Shown here: positions 20,070 to 29,392 of the stretch, piece after piece
How positions within the stretch are numbered: position 1 is the first letter of the stretch
Layout: the number at the start of each line of letters is the position of its first letter
Source of the DNA: an uncultured Rhodospirillaceae bacterium
Lineage (GTDB): Bacteria; Pseudomonadota; Alphaproteobacteria; Rhodospirillales; Magnetospirillaceae
DNA length: 64,000 bases
Direction of reading: 5' to 3'
NCBI GenBank assembly: GCA_903901915.1
Contig: CAIUSV010000066.1
Coordinates: 1 to 64,000, forward strand
Notes under the pieces: model-generated
The model's input: only the letters and a program-made list of their open reading frames with translations
Told to the model about the DNA's origin: nothing
Databases searched by the model: none
Made by a program: the position numbers and the translations under genes

Positions 20070-20788
20070 TGCAGGGAGCCATGACGGGGCGCGTGGCGCT
20101 GGTCACCGGCGCCTCGCGCGGCATCGGTGCCGCCGTGGTACGGCGGCTGGCCGCCGAGGGGGCAGAGATCGTCGCCATCGCCCGCACCCAGGGCGCCCTG
20201 GAAGACCTGGATGACGAGGTCAGGGCCGCCGGCGGCAAGCCTTTGGTGCTGGTACCGGAAGACCTGCGCGACTTCGATGTGATCGACAAGGTCGCGGCGG
20301 CGATTTTCCAACGCTGGGGACGGCTGGACGCATTGATCGGCAATGCCGGGGTCATCGGTGGGGGGTTGAGTCCGGTACCCCACCACGCCCCCGACGACTG
20401 GAACGAGGCATTCGCCGTCAACGTCACCGCCAACTGGCGGCTGATCCGCGCTTGCGACCCGCTGTTGCGCATGGCGGACTCGGGCCGCGCCGTCTTTACC
20501 ACCTCCGGGGTGACACGGGGCGTCCACCCCTATTGGGGGCCCTATGCCGCCAGCAAGGCCGCCCTGGAAACCATGGTCAAGACCTGGGCGGCGGAGGTCG
20601 CCAACACCACCGGGCTGCGGATCAATCTGATCGATCCCGGCGTGGTTGCCACCCGCCTGCGCGCCATCGCCTTTCCCGGCGAGGATCAAGATAAGCTTGC
20701 CCAGCCCGACGATGTTGCCGCCGCCTTCGTTGCACTTTGCCGGCCCGACTGCGTCCAGCATGGTGACGTCATCGTGGTTCGCCCTTAG
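20069..20788 (+). CDS. Short-chain dehydrogenase/reductase
   Basis: This 239-residue classical SDR has the cofactor loop TGASRGIGAAVV near residue 14 and NAGVIGGG around residue 91. The catalytic Ser is probably in FTTSGVTRG, and the Tyr and Lys are in PYAASKAA. The substrate is not evident. It resembles SDR oxidoreductases found next to purF in Rhodospirillales. The start overlaps the purF stop and has a GAGGAT site eight bases upstream. Confidence 0.88.
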   Translation: MQGAMTGRVALVTGASRGIGAAVVRRLAAEGAEIVAIARTQGALEDLDDEVRAAGGKPLVLVPEDLRDFDVIDKVAAAIFQRWGRLDALIGNAGVIGGGLSPVPHHAPDDWNEAFAVNVTANWRLIRACDPLLRMADSGRAVFTTSGVTRGVHPYWGPYAASKAALETMVKTWAAEVANTTGLRINLIDPGVVATRLRAIAFPGEDQDKLAQPDDVAAAFVALCRPDCVQHGDVIVVRP

Positions 20789-20970
20789 GGTCGGTCCTGT
20801 AGGCGCTGTTCGCATTTGTTACGGAACGTCAGATAGCGCGCGGATCGGACTTGCGCCGTTGGGCGCTCATGCGATATCCCCTGTGTGTGGGGACGGATCG
20901 GGATACGATGTTTCCCGAGGGTGACGCGCGTGAACGGGAGGGGCGACCCCGAGGGGTCGGTAGGATCTGG

Positions 20971-22293
20971 ATGAGCGAGTCCGCTTCGCGTGAGGCCGCA
21001 AAAACCTTCGAGGCGAAGGTTGCCAGCCTTATTGCGGCCACACGCCATCTCGCCATCCCCCATATCCTGCTTCTGCGCCGTATGACCCTGCGCGATCCCG
21101 AGGCCCGCAAGTGGGCCAACGAAAAGCAGCTCAACGTCATTTTCTCGGTCATTCTCAGCAAATCGATCGAGCGTCACGGCATCGCCAAGCTCAAGGCCGC
21201 CCGCGATATCGGGTTCGAGCCGCTGCTGCCGCCGGGAGGTGATGGCCGTGACGAGGACCTGACGGTACTGGGCGACATCGCCACCCAGATGCTGGGCCCA
21301 CCCCAGATGTCCGAGGCGGAAAGCGCACAGGCCGGATTGCATGCGCTGCTGGCGCGCGGCGCCGAAACACCGCCGGCCCGCACTGTTCGCCTGCAACCGC
21401 CGGTCCGCGAACCGCCGCCGCTGTTCGCCGCCCAGCTTGGCCCGGGTATCGGCAAGCAGATGTCGGCAGCTAGGCTGATGGCTCCCGTCGCCCAGGGCAA
21501 CGGAGGAGGAGAAGGCAAGGAAAGCACCTTCACCGACTTCCCCACGCTGTTCGACGATACCTTGGGCACCTATATCCAGAAGACGCTGAACGTATTTCGC
21601 GTCAACGCCCCGACGCGGGGAATGCGGCTGCCGTTTCTGATGGCCCCGGAATTCAGCCAAGCCTATCGCGAGGTGATGCAAAAATTCATTCTGCCGCCGA
21701 TGCGCTCGACCCGGCAGTTGCAGGCGCTGGGGCAGACCTACAACTGGGTCGATGTCGGTGGCGACAAGCTGATCGAGATCATCCAGGGCAGCGAGGTCAA
21801 CAACCCGATCCTTCACAACTGGGATGCCCGGTGGGCGGCATTCCGTCCGCCCAAGGTCGCCAAGGGTAAGAAAGCCCCGGCGCCCAAGCCCGAGGACAAC
21901 CCCTGGCCGCTGTTCCGCGAGGATGCCACCCGCTACAATTACGATCCTCCCACCGAGAACCACATCATCCTGCTACAGGACATTATCCGGTTCGAGGCCG
22001 ACGTGCTGGCCAAGTGCTGGCGCGAGCTGACCCAGCTTTATGCTCAGGAATTCGCCCCCTCCGGCCGCCAGGAGCGCGCCCGCGAAGGAGCATTCCGCGA
22101 CGGCATCCTGAAATGGTCGGCCAAGCTGCCCGACTATGTCGGCGAGCATCTGGCGATGAAATCATACTTCGAGTTCGATCGCCTGGATTCCGAATGGCTG
22201 CGCCGCCTGCTCGCCAGTTTCGGGCGCACCGATTCCGAACGGCGCCGCAATGCGCCATTCCTGTCGGAATTCACCCTGCAACTCCGCGACTGA
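20971..22293 (+). CDS. Conserved hypothetical protein, 440 residues
   Basis: No family is recognised. The protein is soluble, without signal peptide or membrane helices. It has a Pro-rich linker around residues 130-160 and an Ala/Lys/Pro linker near 300 (KVAKGKKAPAPKPEDN). Aromatic and charged residues are well distributed and codon use matches the host, so it is a real gene. The start is placed at the ATG at 20971; the frame is open upstream to 20851. The 180-bp gap before it has no gene. Confidence 0.7.
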   Translation: MSESASREAAKTFEAKVASLIAATRHLAIPHILLLRRMTLRDPEARKWANEKQLNVIFSVILSKSIERHGIAKLKAARDIGFEPLLPPGGDGRDEDLTVLGDIATQMLGPPQMSEAESAQAGLHALLARGAETPPARTVRLQPPVREPPPLFAAQLGPGIGKQMSAARLMAPVAQGNGGGEGKESTFTDFPTLFDDTLGTYIQKTLNVFRVNAPTRGMRLPFLMAPEFSQAYREVMQKFILPPMRSTRQLQALGQTYNWVDVGGDKLIEIIQGSEVNNPILHNWDARWAAFRPPKVAKGKKAPAPKPEDNPWPLFREDATRYNYDPPTENHIILLQDIIRFEADVLAKCWRELTQLYAQEFAPSGRQERAREGAFRDGILKWSAKLPDYVGEHLAMKSYFEFDRLDSEWLRRLLASFGRTDSERRRNAPFLSEFTLQLRD

Positions 22294-22392
22294 GCCCGCA
22301 CCATCGGCCTAATGGCATACCCTCCCATGCCATCCGCCTTAAGGTTTCTCCCTGATACCAATTAGTTGTGACTCGGCGTAGGTTGGCCCGCT

Positions 22393-22429
22393 CGGGAAAC
22401 CTGGAACACGTCTCGTTCCAGGTTTTCCG
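22393..22429 (+). other. Strong hairpin between the hypothetical gene and the chemoreceptor
   Basis: AAACCTGGAAC and its exact complement flank a seven-base loop. Four more pairs extend the stem, one of them G-U. It lies 100 bp after the previous stop and 48 bp before the chemoreceptor ATG. It could be a terminator (TTTT lies in the right arm), an operator or a leader structure. Confidence 0.55.
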
Positions 22430-22476
22430 AACTTCGTGCCCTGACTGGGGATGGGTGCGTTTTGGGGAACCACGCG

Positions 22477-24162
22477 ATGCGTATCGATGATCTCAAGATT
22501 TCCATCAAAATTAATGCCGTGGTGGCGGTCCTGGCGTTGATCGCCATCGCCGCCGTCGGCTACGCCGGCATGGAGATACGGGCCATCGATGCCGGCTACC
22601 GCGATCTGCTCGACCACGAGCAGACGGCGTCGTTCGAGGGCGCCAAGGCCAACGAAATGATCTTCGCCATGGAAGCCTTGTCCTTCCGCATCATCGTGGA
22701 ATCGCAAGCGGGTGAACTGGCAAGAATGGCGAAACGCTACGACGAGCGCGTCGCGGAATTCCGCGATCGTTTCGCCAAAGCCAGCAAGGCAATGCCCACC
22801 CTGGCCGCCGACTACCAAGCCATCGAACAACGGTTCAACGCCATCCTCCCCGCCTGCATCGAGGCCAACCGGCTGGCGCTCGACAATCGCGACGAGGAAG
22901 CCGCGGCGTTGGCCAAGGACAAATGCCAACTGCCGATGCGGGACCAGGTCCGCAATCCCCTAAGCGACCTCAACACTCGCCTCGACCAGAACATGGATGC
23001 CCGTTCGGCCGAATTGACCCGGAATACCCATCAGGTGATCGTGACCACGGCGCTGTCCCTGGCCATCGGCCTGACCCTGGCGGTCGCCGCGGCGTTGTGG
23101 ATGGCCAGCCGGGGCATCACCCGACCGCTGGCGGCGCTGGGCGTCGTCATGGAACGCTTCAGCCGCGACGATCTTGACGCCGAAGTTCCCGGCGTCGCCC
23201 GCGCCGATGAACTGGGCGGCATGGCCCGCACCGTCGAGGTGTTCAAGGCAAACGCGCTCGAACGCCACCGTCTCGCCGAACGCGAACGCGCCGCCGTGGC
23301 CCAGCGCGAGGTCCGGCAGCAAAAAATCGACGAGGCGACCGCCCGGTTCGATACCACCGTCGTCGCCATGCTGTCGCGGATCAAGGCGGCGGTCGAGCAT
23401 CTGCACACCTCGTCCGATGCCCTGTCGGCCAACGCGGAACAGACCCTGCGCCAAAGCACGGCGGTGGCCGCCGCCACCGACGAGGCCAGCGCCAATGTCG
23501 AAACCGTGTCGTCGGCCGGCAGCGAACTCACTTCGTCGATCCACGAAATCTCGCGACAGATGTCGCAATCCGCCGCCATCAGCCAGACCGCCGCGGTCGA
23601 AGCCAGCGAAGCCAACCGCAAGATCGGCGGATTGGCCGAGGCCGCCCAGAAGATCGGCGAAGTGGTCAGCCTGATCAATGACATCGCGTCCCAGACCAAT
23701 CTGCTGGCGCTGAACGCCACCATCGAAAGCGCGCGGGCCGGCGAAGCCGGCAAGGGCTTTGCGGTGGTCGCCAACGAGGTCAAGCATCTTGCCGGCCAGA
23801 CCGGCCGCGCCACCGAAGAGATTGCCCAGCAGATCACCACGGTACAGGAGGAAACCCGCGCCGCGGTTTCCGCCATCGCCGAAATCGCAAAGACCATCAC
23901 CCAGATCAACGAGCTGGCAACCACCATCGCCGGTGCCGTGGAAGAACAGGGCGCGGCCACGGCGGAAATCGCCCGCAACGTCGAACAGGCATCCCAGGGG
24001 ACTCGCGAGGTCGCCAACAACATCTCCGGCGTCTCCCAGGCCGCCGCCGAAACCGGACGGATGGCCCAGGGAGTATTCCAGTCGGCCAACGAACTGCTGG
24101 GCGAAAGCGAAACGCTGGAACGCGAGGTGGAACGCTTCCTCAAGGACGTGCGCGAGGCCTAA
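22477..24162 (+). CDS. Methyl-accepting chemotaxis protein
   Basis: This chemoreceptor senses a periplasmic or membrane signal and controls CheA. The 561-residue protein has a first helix near residues 12-32 ([18 protein letters not shown]), a four-helix-bundle-like sensor and a second helix near 190-210. HAMP is next ([19 protein letters not shown]). The signalling domain holds the hairpin tip [20 protein letters not shown] and [15 protein letters not shown]-like sequence. There is no C-terminal CheR pentapeptide. The ATG at 22477 has GGGGAA eight bases upstream. It is convergent with the protease gene, and their stops overlap by four bases. Confidence 0.95.
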   Translation: MRIDDLKISIKINAVVAVLALIAIAAVGYAGMEIRAIDAGYRDLLDHEQTASFEGAKANEMIFAMEALSFRIIVESQAGELARMAKRYDERVAEFRDRFAKASKAMPTLAADYQAIEQRFNAILPACIEANRLALDNRDEEAAALAKDKCQLPMRDQVRNPLSDLNTRLDQNMDARSAELTRNTHQVIVTTALSLAIGLTLAVAAALWMASRGITRPLAALGVVMERFSRDDLDAEVPGVARADELGGMARTVEVFKANALERHRLAERERAAVAQREVRQQKIDEATARFDTTVVAMLSRIKAAVEHLHTSSDALSANAEQTLRQSTAVAAATDEASANVETVSSAGSELTSSIHEISRQMSQSAAISQTAAVEASEANRKIGGLAEAAQKIGEVVSLINDIASQTNLLALNATIESARAGEAGKGFAVVANEVKHLAGQTGRATEEIAQQITTVQEETRAAVSAIAEIAKTITQINELATTIAGAVEEQGAATAEIARNVEQASQGTREVANNISGVSQAAAETGRMAQGVFQSANELLGESETLEREVERFLKDVREA

Positions 24163-24986
24163 CGGCCGCCCAATACCGCGTCCAGATCGATGGACGACGG
24201 CCGGGACAGCGGGCCGGAACGGGTTGATCCGGCCCCGCCCAGCGTCTTGGCCAACGCCGCCAGTGGCGCGACCCCGGCCGCCACCCCCAGTTCACCCCGC
24301 GACGGAATCACCGCCACGTTCACCGCCACCAGACGCGGCTGACCACCGACCCAGGCGAGAACCGGCCCACCCGACTCGCCCTGGACCGCGTCGCAATCGT
24401 GAAAGAACACTCCGACCGCGCCCTGCCCGGTGAGATGGCAGCCGATATGGGCCAGCGGTACGAAGGCTTTGTCCCGGCCATACCCCGCCACCGCCACCGC
24501 CATGCCGGTACGAGGCTCGGCCGGGGCGATCCAGCCGATTTCGTCGCCCAGCGCATCCGTCAGTTCCAGCAAGGCCCAATCATCGGCCCGGCTGGCCAGC
24601 GGCTGGCGCTCGGAGGTGAATACCCAGGCGGGCGACGGATGTACCGCCGTCACCTTGGAAGCCCTGAGATAGTCCCCCCGGTCATAGCCGGCAACGAAGG
24701 TGAAGGCCGAGGCCGGCATCGGACGCCGGGTGCGGTCGTTCCACAGGCAATGGGCAGCGGTTGCCACCAGCCGTGGGCCGATCAGGGTGCCGCTGCAATG
24801 GCCGCCCTGGCCGTTGTTCAGGCGCCCCAGCGCGCTCCAGGGAAATTCGGTCGCCACCAGGCGAACCCGCTGATCCTCGGCCCCCTTGATGCCGTGCAAT
24901 TCGCGCTGGAAACGCTGGTCCGGCCCCGCCCAGGCCACCGCCACCAGCAGGCAGCAGACGGCGACCGCCACGGCTCGGTAGGTCAT
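24159..24986 (-). CDS. Secreted trypsin-like serine protease (S1 family)
   Basis: An N-terminal signal peptide ([15 protein letters not shown]) precedes a chymotrypsin-fold domain. The catalytic triad is visible: His in VATAAHCLW, Asp in [10 protein letters not shown] and Ser in [10 protein letters not shown]. The protein is 275 residues long and likely periplasmic or secreted. Its ATG overlaps the stop of the ELM1-like gene upstream, so the two are co-transcribed. The substrate is unknown. Confidence 0.87.
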   Translation of the reverse strand: MTYRAVAVAVCCLLVAVAWAGPDQRFQRELHGIKGAEDQRVRLVATEFPWSALGRLNNGQGGHCSGTLIGPRLVATAAHCLWNDRTRRPMPASAFTFVAGYDRGDYLRASKVTAVHPSPAWVFTSERQPLASRADDWALLELTDALGDEIGWIAPAEPRTGMAVAVAGYGRDKAFVPLAHIGCHLTGQGAVGVFFHDCDAVQGESGGPVLAWVGGQPRLVAVNVAVIPSRGELGVAAGVAPLAALAKTLGGAGSTRSGPLSRPSSIDLDAVLGGR

Positions 24987-25966
24987 CCCAGGCGCTCGCG
25001 GATGATTCGGGCGATATCGCCGGCCGCATCAAGCCGAGGACGTGGCCACGCCGCCAGCGATTGCGCCCCCTCCAACGGCCGGGCCAGCCCCAATTGGAAC
25101 AGGCGGGCGTGCAGACGGGCATGCTTGGCCGCCACCCACCCCGTCGGCGCCCAGAGGAACACCGGTGCCGGCGCGGCGCAGGCTTCGCAACACATGCTGA
25201 CCGAATCGCCGGTGACCACGATGGCGTCGGCCAGGGCGAGAAAGCCGAAATAGGGATTGTCGCCACCCTGGCCGAACAGGTGCAGCCAGCGCGGCTCGGG
25301 CAACGCCGCCGCCAGCGCCTTTTCCTGTTCCGCCCCGGTGCGGCGACTGGTCGTCAGCAGCACCGAACCACCGGCACCAGCGGCCAAATGTGCCACCTGC
25401 GCCCCCAAGCCGGCCGCCATCTCCACCGAAAACGGCCGCCGCCGGGTGGCGCCGCCGACAATCACCGCCACCCACGGCCGCGGCAAATGAGCGAAACGCG
25501 GCGCCCACAGCTCCGCCTCGGCCGCCAGCCGCGCCGGCGTCACCCGGTGGGGAGCGCCGACAATTTCCAAGATGTTGCCCCCCGGCGACCGCCGGTCGTG
25601 GGCGGGGCTGGCGATCAGGTCGAAATCGCCACGGCCCGGCATGCCGGGGTCCATGATCTGTACCAGGAAAGCACCACCCGAACGCCGCTTGATCCACCGC
25701 GCCACCGGAGCGGTGCGACGGCCAGCGGCGATGACCACCCTTGGCCACGGTGGCGCCAGGGTCGCCCGGCTGGACGCATCAAGGCCGATCAGGCTGGCAC
25801 CGCGCACGACATTGGGCAACGCCGCCAGACGGCCATAGCGAATGGTCTTGACCTCGAACGGCCACCCCAGCGCCTCGGCAACGCCCAGGCACTGGCTGAC
25901 ATTACCGGTACGGTCATCGGCCAGTACCCACACATCCGGGGAAATGCCGTCGTCGCCTCGTTTCAT
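24983..25966 (-). CDS. Mitochondrial-fission ELM1-like protein (DUF1022 family)
   Basis: The 327-residue protein has the family's VWVLADDRTGNVSQCLGVAE opening and NPYFGFLALADAIVVTGDSV near residue 240. It resembles the bacterial ELM1 relatives with a glycosyltransferase-B-like fold. Whether it has an enzyme activity is not known from sequence. The ATG at 25966 has GGAG nine bases before it; the frame starts at a TTG at 25984. It is divergent from the PadR-like gene. Confidence 0.8.
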   Translation of the reverse strand: MKRGDDGISPDVWVLADDRTGNVSQCLGVAEALGWPFEVKTIRYGRLAALPNVVRGASLIGLDASSRATLAPPWPRVVIAAGRRTAPVARWIKRRSGGAFLVQIMDPGMPGRGDFDLIASPAHDRRSPGGNILEIVGAPHRVTPARLAAEAELWAPRFAHLPRPWVAVIVGGATRRRPFSVEMAAGLGAQVAHLAAGAGGSVLLTTSRRTGAEQEKALAAALPEPRWLHLFGQGGDNPYFGFLALADAIVVTGDSVSMCCEACAAPAPVFLWAPTGWVAAKHARLHARLFQLGLARPLEGAQSLAAWPRPRLDAAGDIARIIRERLG

Positions 25967-26081
25967 GGCGACAAGCTCCGTCAATACGAAAGGGTTTGCA
26001 ACCTCTTCCGTGGTATTGGTGGACGAAACCGGCGGCCCCCCCTATATTTGGAGCCGTAGGGTTCCGATCGAGGCTTGTCCC

Positions 26082-26627
26082 ATGTTCGCCGACAATACCC
26101 TGACTCCGAAGGAAGCGGTGCGCCTGTGCGCGCTGGGCACCATCGCGACCAAATCCATGCGTTACAGCGAACTGGCGGGATCGGTACGCCATTTCACCGG
26201 CCGCATCATGGGGCCGTCGCTGGAACTGATGGGTACCTCCATCGAGTTGTTGCGTTACGAGGGACTGGTCGAAGCCATTGATGGCACGGGCATGGAAGAC
26301 GACGCCCTGCTGACCATTTCCGCCGTTGGCCGACGCGAACTGCATACCCTGCTGACCGCCCGTCTGCGCCCGGCCAGCGACCTGTCCAAACTGGTGGTGG
26401 CACTGAAGATCCGCTTTCTCGACCTGCTCAGCCCGGCGGAACGACTGGGACAGGCCGATCTGCTGATCGAGGGCGTCGAAACCGAATTGGCCCGTCTGCT
26501 TGATCTGCGTGGCAACAACGCCCAGGAGGACGGCCCCGACAGTGCCTTGGTCGCTTGGCTCGACCACGACATTTCGCTGCTGGAAAGCCGGCTGGCGTGG
26601 CTGGAAGACTTCCGCGCCCGGCTGTGA
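26082..26627 (+). CDS. PadR-like transcriptional regulator
   Basis: The N-terminal 85 residues look like a winged helix of the PadR type (TLTPKEAVRLCALGTIATKS, then a beta wing near TGMEDDALLTISAVG). The C-terminal half is helical, like the Vir_act_alpha_C dimer domain. The protein has 181 residues. The ATG at 26082 is preferred over the upstream frame. The stop overlaps the GTG of radC (GTGA), so both are translated together. The regulated target is unknown. Confidence 0.6.
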   Translation: MFADNTLTPKEAVRLCALGTIATKSMRYSELAGSVRHFTGRIMGPSLELMGTSIELLRYEGLVEAIDGTGMEDDALLTISAVGRRELHTLLTARLRPASDLSKLVVALKIRFLDLLSPAERLGQADLLIEGVETELARLLDLRGNNAQEDGPDSALVAWLDHDISLLESRLAWLEDFRARL

Positions 26628-27238
26628 CGGCCACCCCCGCCCCTCCCGGCCTCGACGAGGCCGCCGCGCCGGCTTCGCCCGACCATCAGGGCCACCGTGA
26701 ACGGTTGCGCCGACGCTTTCTCGATGCCCCCGACTCCCTGCCCGACTATGAACTGCTGGAGATGCTGCTGGGCATCGCCATTCCCCGCAGGGATGTCAAA
26801 CCGCTGGCCAAGGCACTGATTCGGCGCTTCGGTAGCTTCGCCGACGTCATCACCGCCGAGGTTGACGATCTGCGAAGCGTGGACGGCATCGGCGAAGCCG
26901 CCGCCGCCGCTCTCAAGGTGGTGCGCCAGGCCGCCATCCGGTTGGCCCGCGCCCCGATCATCAACAGCGCGGTGATCTCCAATTGGGACGTGCTGCTGGA
27001 CTATTGCCACACCGCCATGGCCACCTTGCCCGAGGAACAATTCCGCCTGCTGTTCCTCGACCGCAAGAACGTGCTGATCGCCGACGAGCTTCAGCAGACC
27101 GGTACCGTCGACCATACGCCGCTCTACCCGCGCGAAGTAGTCAAGCGCGCCCTGGCGCTCCATGCCTCGGCGGTGATCATGGTCCATGATCACCGCAACC
27201 ACACAGAAGCAAGCAATATCAACGCCCTAGTGGCGTGA
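26624..27238 (+). pseudogene. radC: radC 5' portion, interrupted by the integrated element
   Basis: RadC is a JAMM/MPN-fold DNA-repair-associated protein. Native sequence runs from the GTG at 26624 to about 27183: GHRERLRRRFLDAPDSLPDY, then the helix-hairpin-helix-like DLRSVDGIGEAAAAALKVV and LHASAVIMVH. The metal motif HNHPSGDPKPSRGD is then replaced by element-encoded DHRNHTEASN and a stop at 27238. The truncated protein has 204 residues, against 239 for the rejoined gene. It lacks the conserved Ser and Asp of the motif, so it should be inactive in metal binding. The first HxH pair is kept by chance. Confidence 0.9.
27173..27193. other. attL core palindrome
   Basis: A 10-bp arm GTGATCATGG and its exact reverse complement surround one T. 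The left arm is radC sequence and the right arm is element sequence. The shared core TCATGGT is at 27177-27183. The next 13 bases match attR at 8 positions, which suggests an imperfect core. Confidence 0.75.
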
Positions 27239-27249
27239 TCAGACCCCCG

Positions 27250-27283
27250 TGTGGGGTAGCTTGAGGGGAATTTTGTGGGGAAG
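27250..27283 (+). other. Possible integrase arm sites near attL
   Basis: TGTGGGGTAG at 27250-27259 and TTTGTGGGGAAG at 27272-27283 match, in the same order and direction, TGTGGGGGAG and TTTGTGGGGGAG near attR. This fits arm-type binding sites of a tyrosine integrase. Binding is inferred. Confidence 0.45.
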
Positions 27284-27355
27284 CCACAGGCTCACTTGTG
27301 ACAGGGCTTCCCGTGGGTGCAGGACTTGCTCCCCGATACAGCTTTCCCCGTGATT

Positions 27356-27967
27356 TTAGAACTTCACCCCACACTGGCGCATAGCACCGCCGAATGAAGC
27401 ACTCACTTGCTCCATGACTTTGGCGCTCGGCTCGGGAACAGCACCAGTCAATATGGCCTGATCGTCGGCACTCAGCTTGGTTCCAAGGCACGAACAAAGG
27501 GCCTGCTGTTGACCAGCATCAAGTTTGTCATTGAAGCCGAGCGTGAAGGTGATCCTGGGGCTTGCACACTGAACTTCCAGCGGGGGTCCTGAGTACTTCA
27601 CGAAGCCAAAGGGGTCCCAGGTGGCAAGCTTGTAGACTGCCCCCGTGGCTGCCATGAAGCATAGAACGGGAACGATGATCAGGCCTAGCATGTAGACCCC
27701 AGGTCGGCCAGTAATACTCCCGCTCAGTACTTTTGAGACCCCGCCAAGTGCCAGTGCCGTTCCTGAGCCGATCACAATAGAGGCCACGAACATCCCCACG
27801 ACGACGAGAAGCGCCCCATAGACGAACCCGATCTTCAATACACCTGGAGGCAGCCCATTACTGGAGAACCATAGTGCGTAGATCAAGCCCGCAAACCATC
27901 CGGCTATAGCCAGCTTGGAAGTCAAGGTGTTGAGCATGACAATAGCTGCTTCGTTTTGGCTCGACAT
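27356..27967 (-). CDS. Hypothetical membrane protein of the radC element
   Basis: This 203-residue protein has about four hydrophobic helices in its first 120 residues (for example IAGWFAGLIYALWF, FVYGALLVVVGMFVASIVIG and LGLIIVPVLCFMAATGAVYK). A soluble, Cys-containing C-terminal domain follows, with CSCLGTKLSADDQAI and a final QCGVKF. No family is recognised. It is the only minus-strand element gene besides the integrase. The ATG at 27967 has AAGGGATC upstream, and a TTG lies six codons earlier. Position near the attachment end suggests cargo, such as an exclusion or defence function, but this is not shown. Confidence 0.6.
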   Translation of the reverse strand: MSSQNEAAIVMLNTLTSKLAIAGWFAGLIYALWFSSNGLPPGVLKIGFVYGALLVVVGMFVASIVIGSGTALALGGVSKVLSGSITGRPGVYMLGLIIVPVLCFMAATGAVYKLATWDPFGFVKYSGPPLEVQCASPRITFTLGFNDKLDAGQQQALCSCLGTKLSADDQAILTGAVPEPSAKVMEQVSASFGGAMRQCGVKF

Positions 27968-28219
27968 GGGGGATCCCTTAGGCAATCAGGTCTCCCTTTT
28001 CTAGCTCAGATGTGGCACCAGAACAACTGGTGGTGTCCAAATTTTCGGCGCAAAAATCTGAATGGGTATCAGGCTTATGGAAAATGGCGACTACCCCCAT
28101 AGGGGGCCTCGGTCCCCATCAGCATGACGGCAGGGGCCACCTCGCAAGAACTGAAGGCCCACCACCAGCACCCACAACATGACGCATGGTGCCCGCTCAA
28201 GGCCATTGACAGGCCCTCT

Positions 28220-28273
28220 CCCTGGTGTGTTACGCTCCAGACAACGATCATCACGGCATGTAACAGACCAGGG
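28220..28273. promoter_or_regulatory. 14-bp inverted repeat upstream of the serine recombinase
   Basis: The arms at 28220-28233 (CCCTGGTGTGTTAC) and 28260-28273 are reverse complements at 13 of 14 positions and are separated by 26 bp. The right arm ends eight bases before the recombinase ATG. It may be the recombinase's own crossover or autoregulation site. The region 27986-28219 has no gene. Confidence 0.6.
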
Positions 28274-28281
28274 CAACGACC

Positions 28282-28953
28282 ATGAAACGCTTCATCGCCT
28301 ACTACCGTGTCAGCACCGACAAGCAGGGCAAGTCTGGCCTGGGGCTGGAGGCGCAACAGCAAGCCGTCCTCCAATACCTCAATGGTGGGTCATGGGAGTT
28401 GGTGGCAGAGTTCACCGAGGTGGAGAGCGGGAAGCGAGACGACAGGCCCCAGCTTGCCGCCGCGCTGGCCGCATGTCGGAAGCACAAGGCCACCCTGGTC
28501 ATTGCCAAGCTGGACCGGCTGGCCCGCAACGTGGCCTTCATCGCCAACCTGATGGAGGCCGGAACGGACTTCGTTGCTGTGGACATGCCCGAGGCCAACA
28601 AGCTGGTGCTGCACATCATGGCTGCCATGGCCCAGCATGAACGGGAGGCCATCAGCACCCGCACCAAGGCAGCCCTGGCAGCAGCCAAGGCCAGGGGGAA
28701 GGTGCTGGGCGGCTTCCGTGGTGGTCCGTCTGTTGATCAGGCCAAGGGCACCCAGGCCAATGCCGAGAGGGCCAAGGAGTGGGCACAGGGTGACATAGGG
28801 CGGGAGGTGGCCGACATGAAGGCCAGGGGCTGGAGCATGTGGGAGATTGCCCACCACCTGAATGACCTGGGGGTGAAGACCCGGCGGGGTGGTGAGTGGC
28901 AGGCCACCACCGTCAAGCGGGTGCTGGATAAGCAGACCCAGGCGGGGGAATGA
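28282..28953 (+). CDS. Serine recombinase (resolvase/invertase family)
   Basis: The protein of 223 residues has a resolvase catalytic domain with nucleophile Ser11 in AYYRVSTDKQG. The GLGLEAQQQAV stretch and VIAKLDRLARN follow, with the conserved Arg residues. After the long E-helix (HEREAISTRTKAALAAAKAR) a C-terminal segment of about 80 residues with helix-turn-helix (SMWEIAHHLNDLGVKTRRGG) follows. This matches small site-specific recombinases found on phages and plasmids. It could resolve, invert or help excision. It is not needed if the tyrosine integrase acts alone, so the second recombinase is notable. Confidence 0.88.
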   Translation: MKRFIAYYRVSTDKQGKSGLGLEAQQQAVLQYLNGGSWELVAEFTEVESGKRDDRPQLAAALAACRKHKATLVIAKLDRLARNVAFIANLMEAGTDFVAVDMPEANKLVLHIMAAMAQHEREAISTRTKAALAAAKARGKVLGGFRGGPSVDQAKGTQANAERAKEWAQGDIGREVADMKARGWSMWEIAHHLNDLGVKTRRGGEWQATTVKRVLDKQTQAGE

Positions 28954-29156
28954 CCAAATGATATTTGGGGCTGTGAGGGATTGTGTGGGGCACATCAGCC
29001 CCCCTTTCCGTACCACCTCAGCCCCCTTTCATGTTCCCCTGATCTAGTCACCTGTAACTATATGTCATTGGTTTTGCTGGTGTTTTCAGCATTGACCGCT
29101 CGACCATCCGTCCTCATTGTCCGGCCCGTCAACACCACATCAGGGGAACCTCTGCC

Positions 29157-29297
29157 ATGCTGATCAACACCCGCCTGTTCGAGCTTGAGCTTGCCTATGG
29201 TCACCTCTTCATCCGCGTTGCCCGCCTGTGTGAAGTCCTGCTGATCCTCCGCAAGCAGCACCCGAGCGAACAGCGTCTGACCTTCTGCCCTGCCTGA
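29157..29297 (+). CDS. Small 46-residue protein of the radC element
   Basis: A 46-residue frame, MLINTRLFELELAYGHLFIR and onward, starts at an ATG with AGGGGA nine bases upstream. It is amphipathic and helix-prone in the middle. No family is recognised. A terminator-like hairpin follows 35 bp later, which supports a short transcript. Confidence 0.4.
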   Translation: MLINTRLFELELAYGHLFIRVARLCEVLLILRKQHPSEQRLTFCPA

Positions 29298-29331
29298 CAA
29301 AGGGCACCCAGGAACTGATCCTGGGACATGC

Positions 29332-29369
29332 AAGCCCCTGCCGGTTCCTCGGTGGGGGCTTTGTCGTTT
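29332..29369 (+). terminator. Terminator-like hairpin upstream of the BRO-N gene
   Basis: AAGCCCC at 29332-29338 pairs with GGGGCTT at 29355-29361, with an inner CCG/CGG stem, followed by TTGTCGTTT. It would end transcription from the small gene upstream. Confidence 0.5.
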
Positions 29370-29387
29370 CTGTATCGGATACAGAAA
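29367..29387. promoter_or_regulatory. Perfect 10-1-10 palindrome, candidate operator
   Basis: TTTCTGTATC and its exact complement surround one G, just before the BRO-N reading frame. Such a site upstream of a phage regulator gene is typical of a repressor operator. The binding protein is unknown. Confidence 0.5.
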
Positions 29388-29392
29388 GCCCG

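Noticed and set aside
28075-28374. 99-codon minus-strand frame upstream of the serine recombinase
   Set aside because: Overlaps the recombinase start and its inverted repeat; composition not protein-like.
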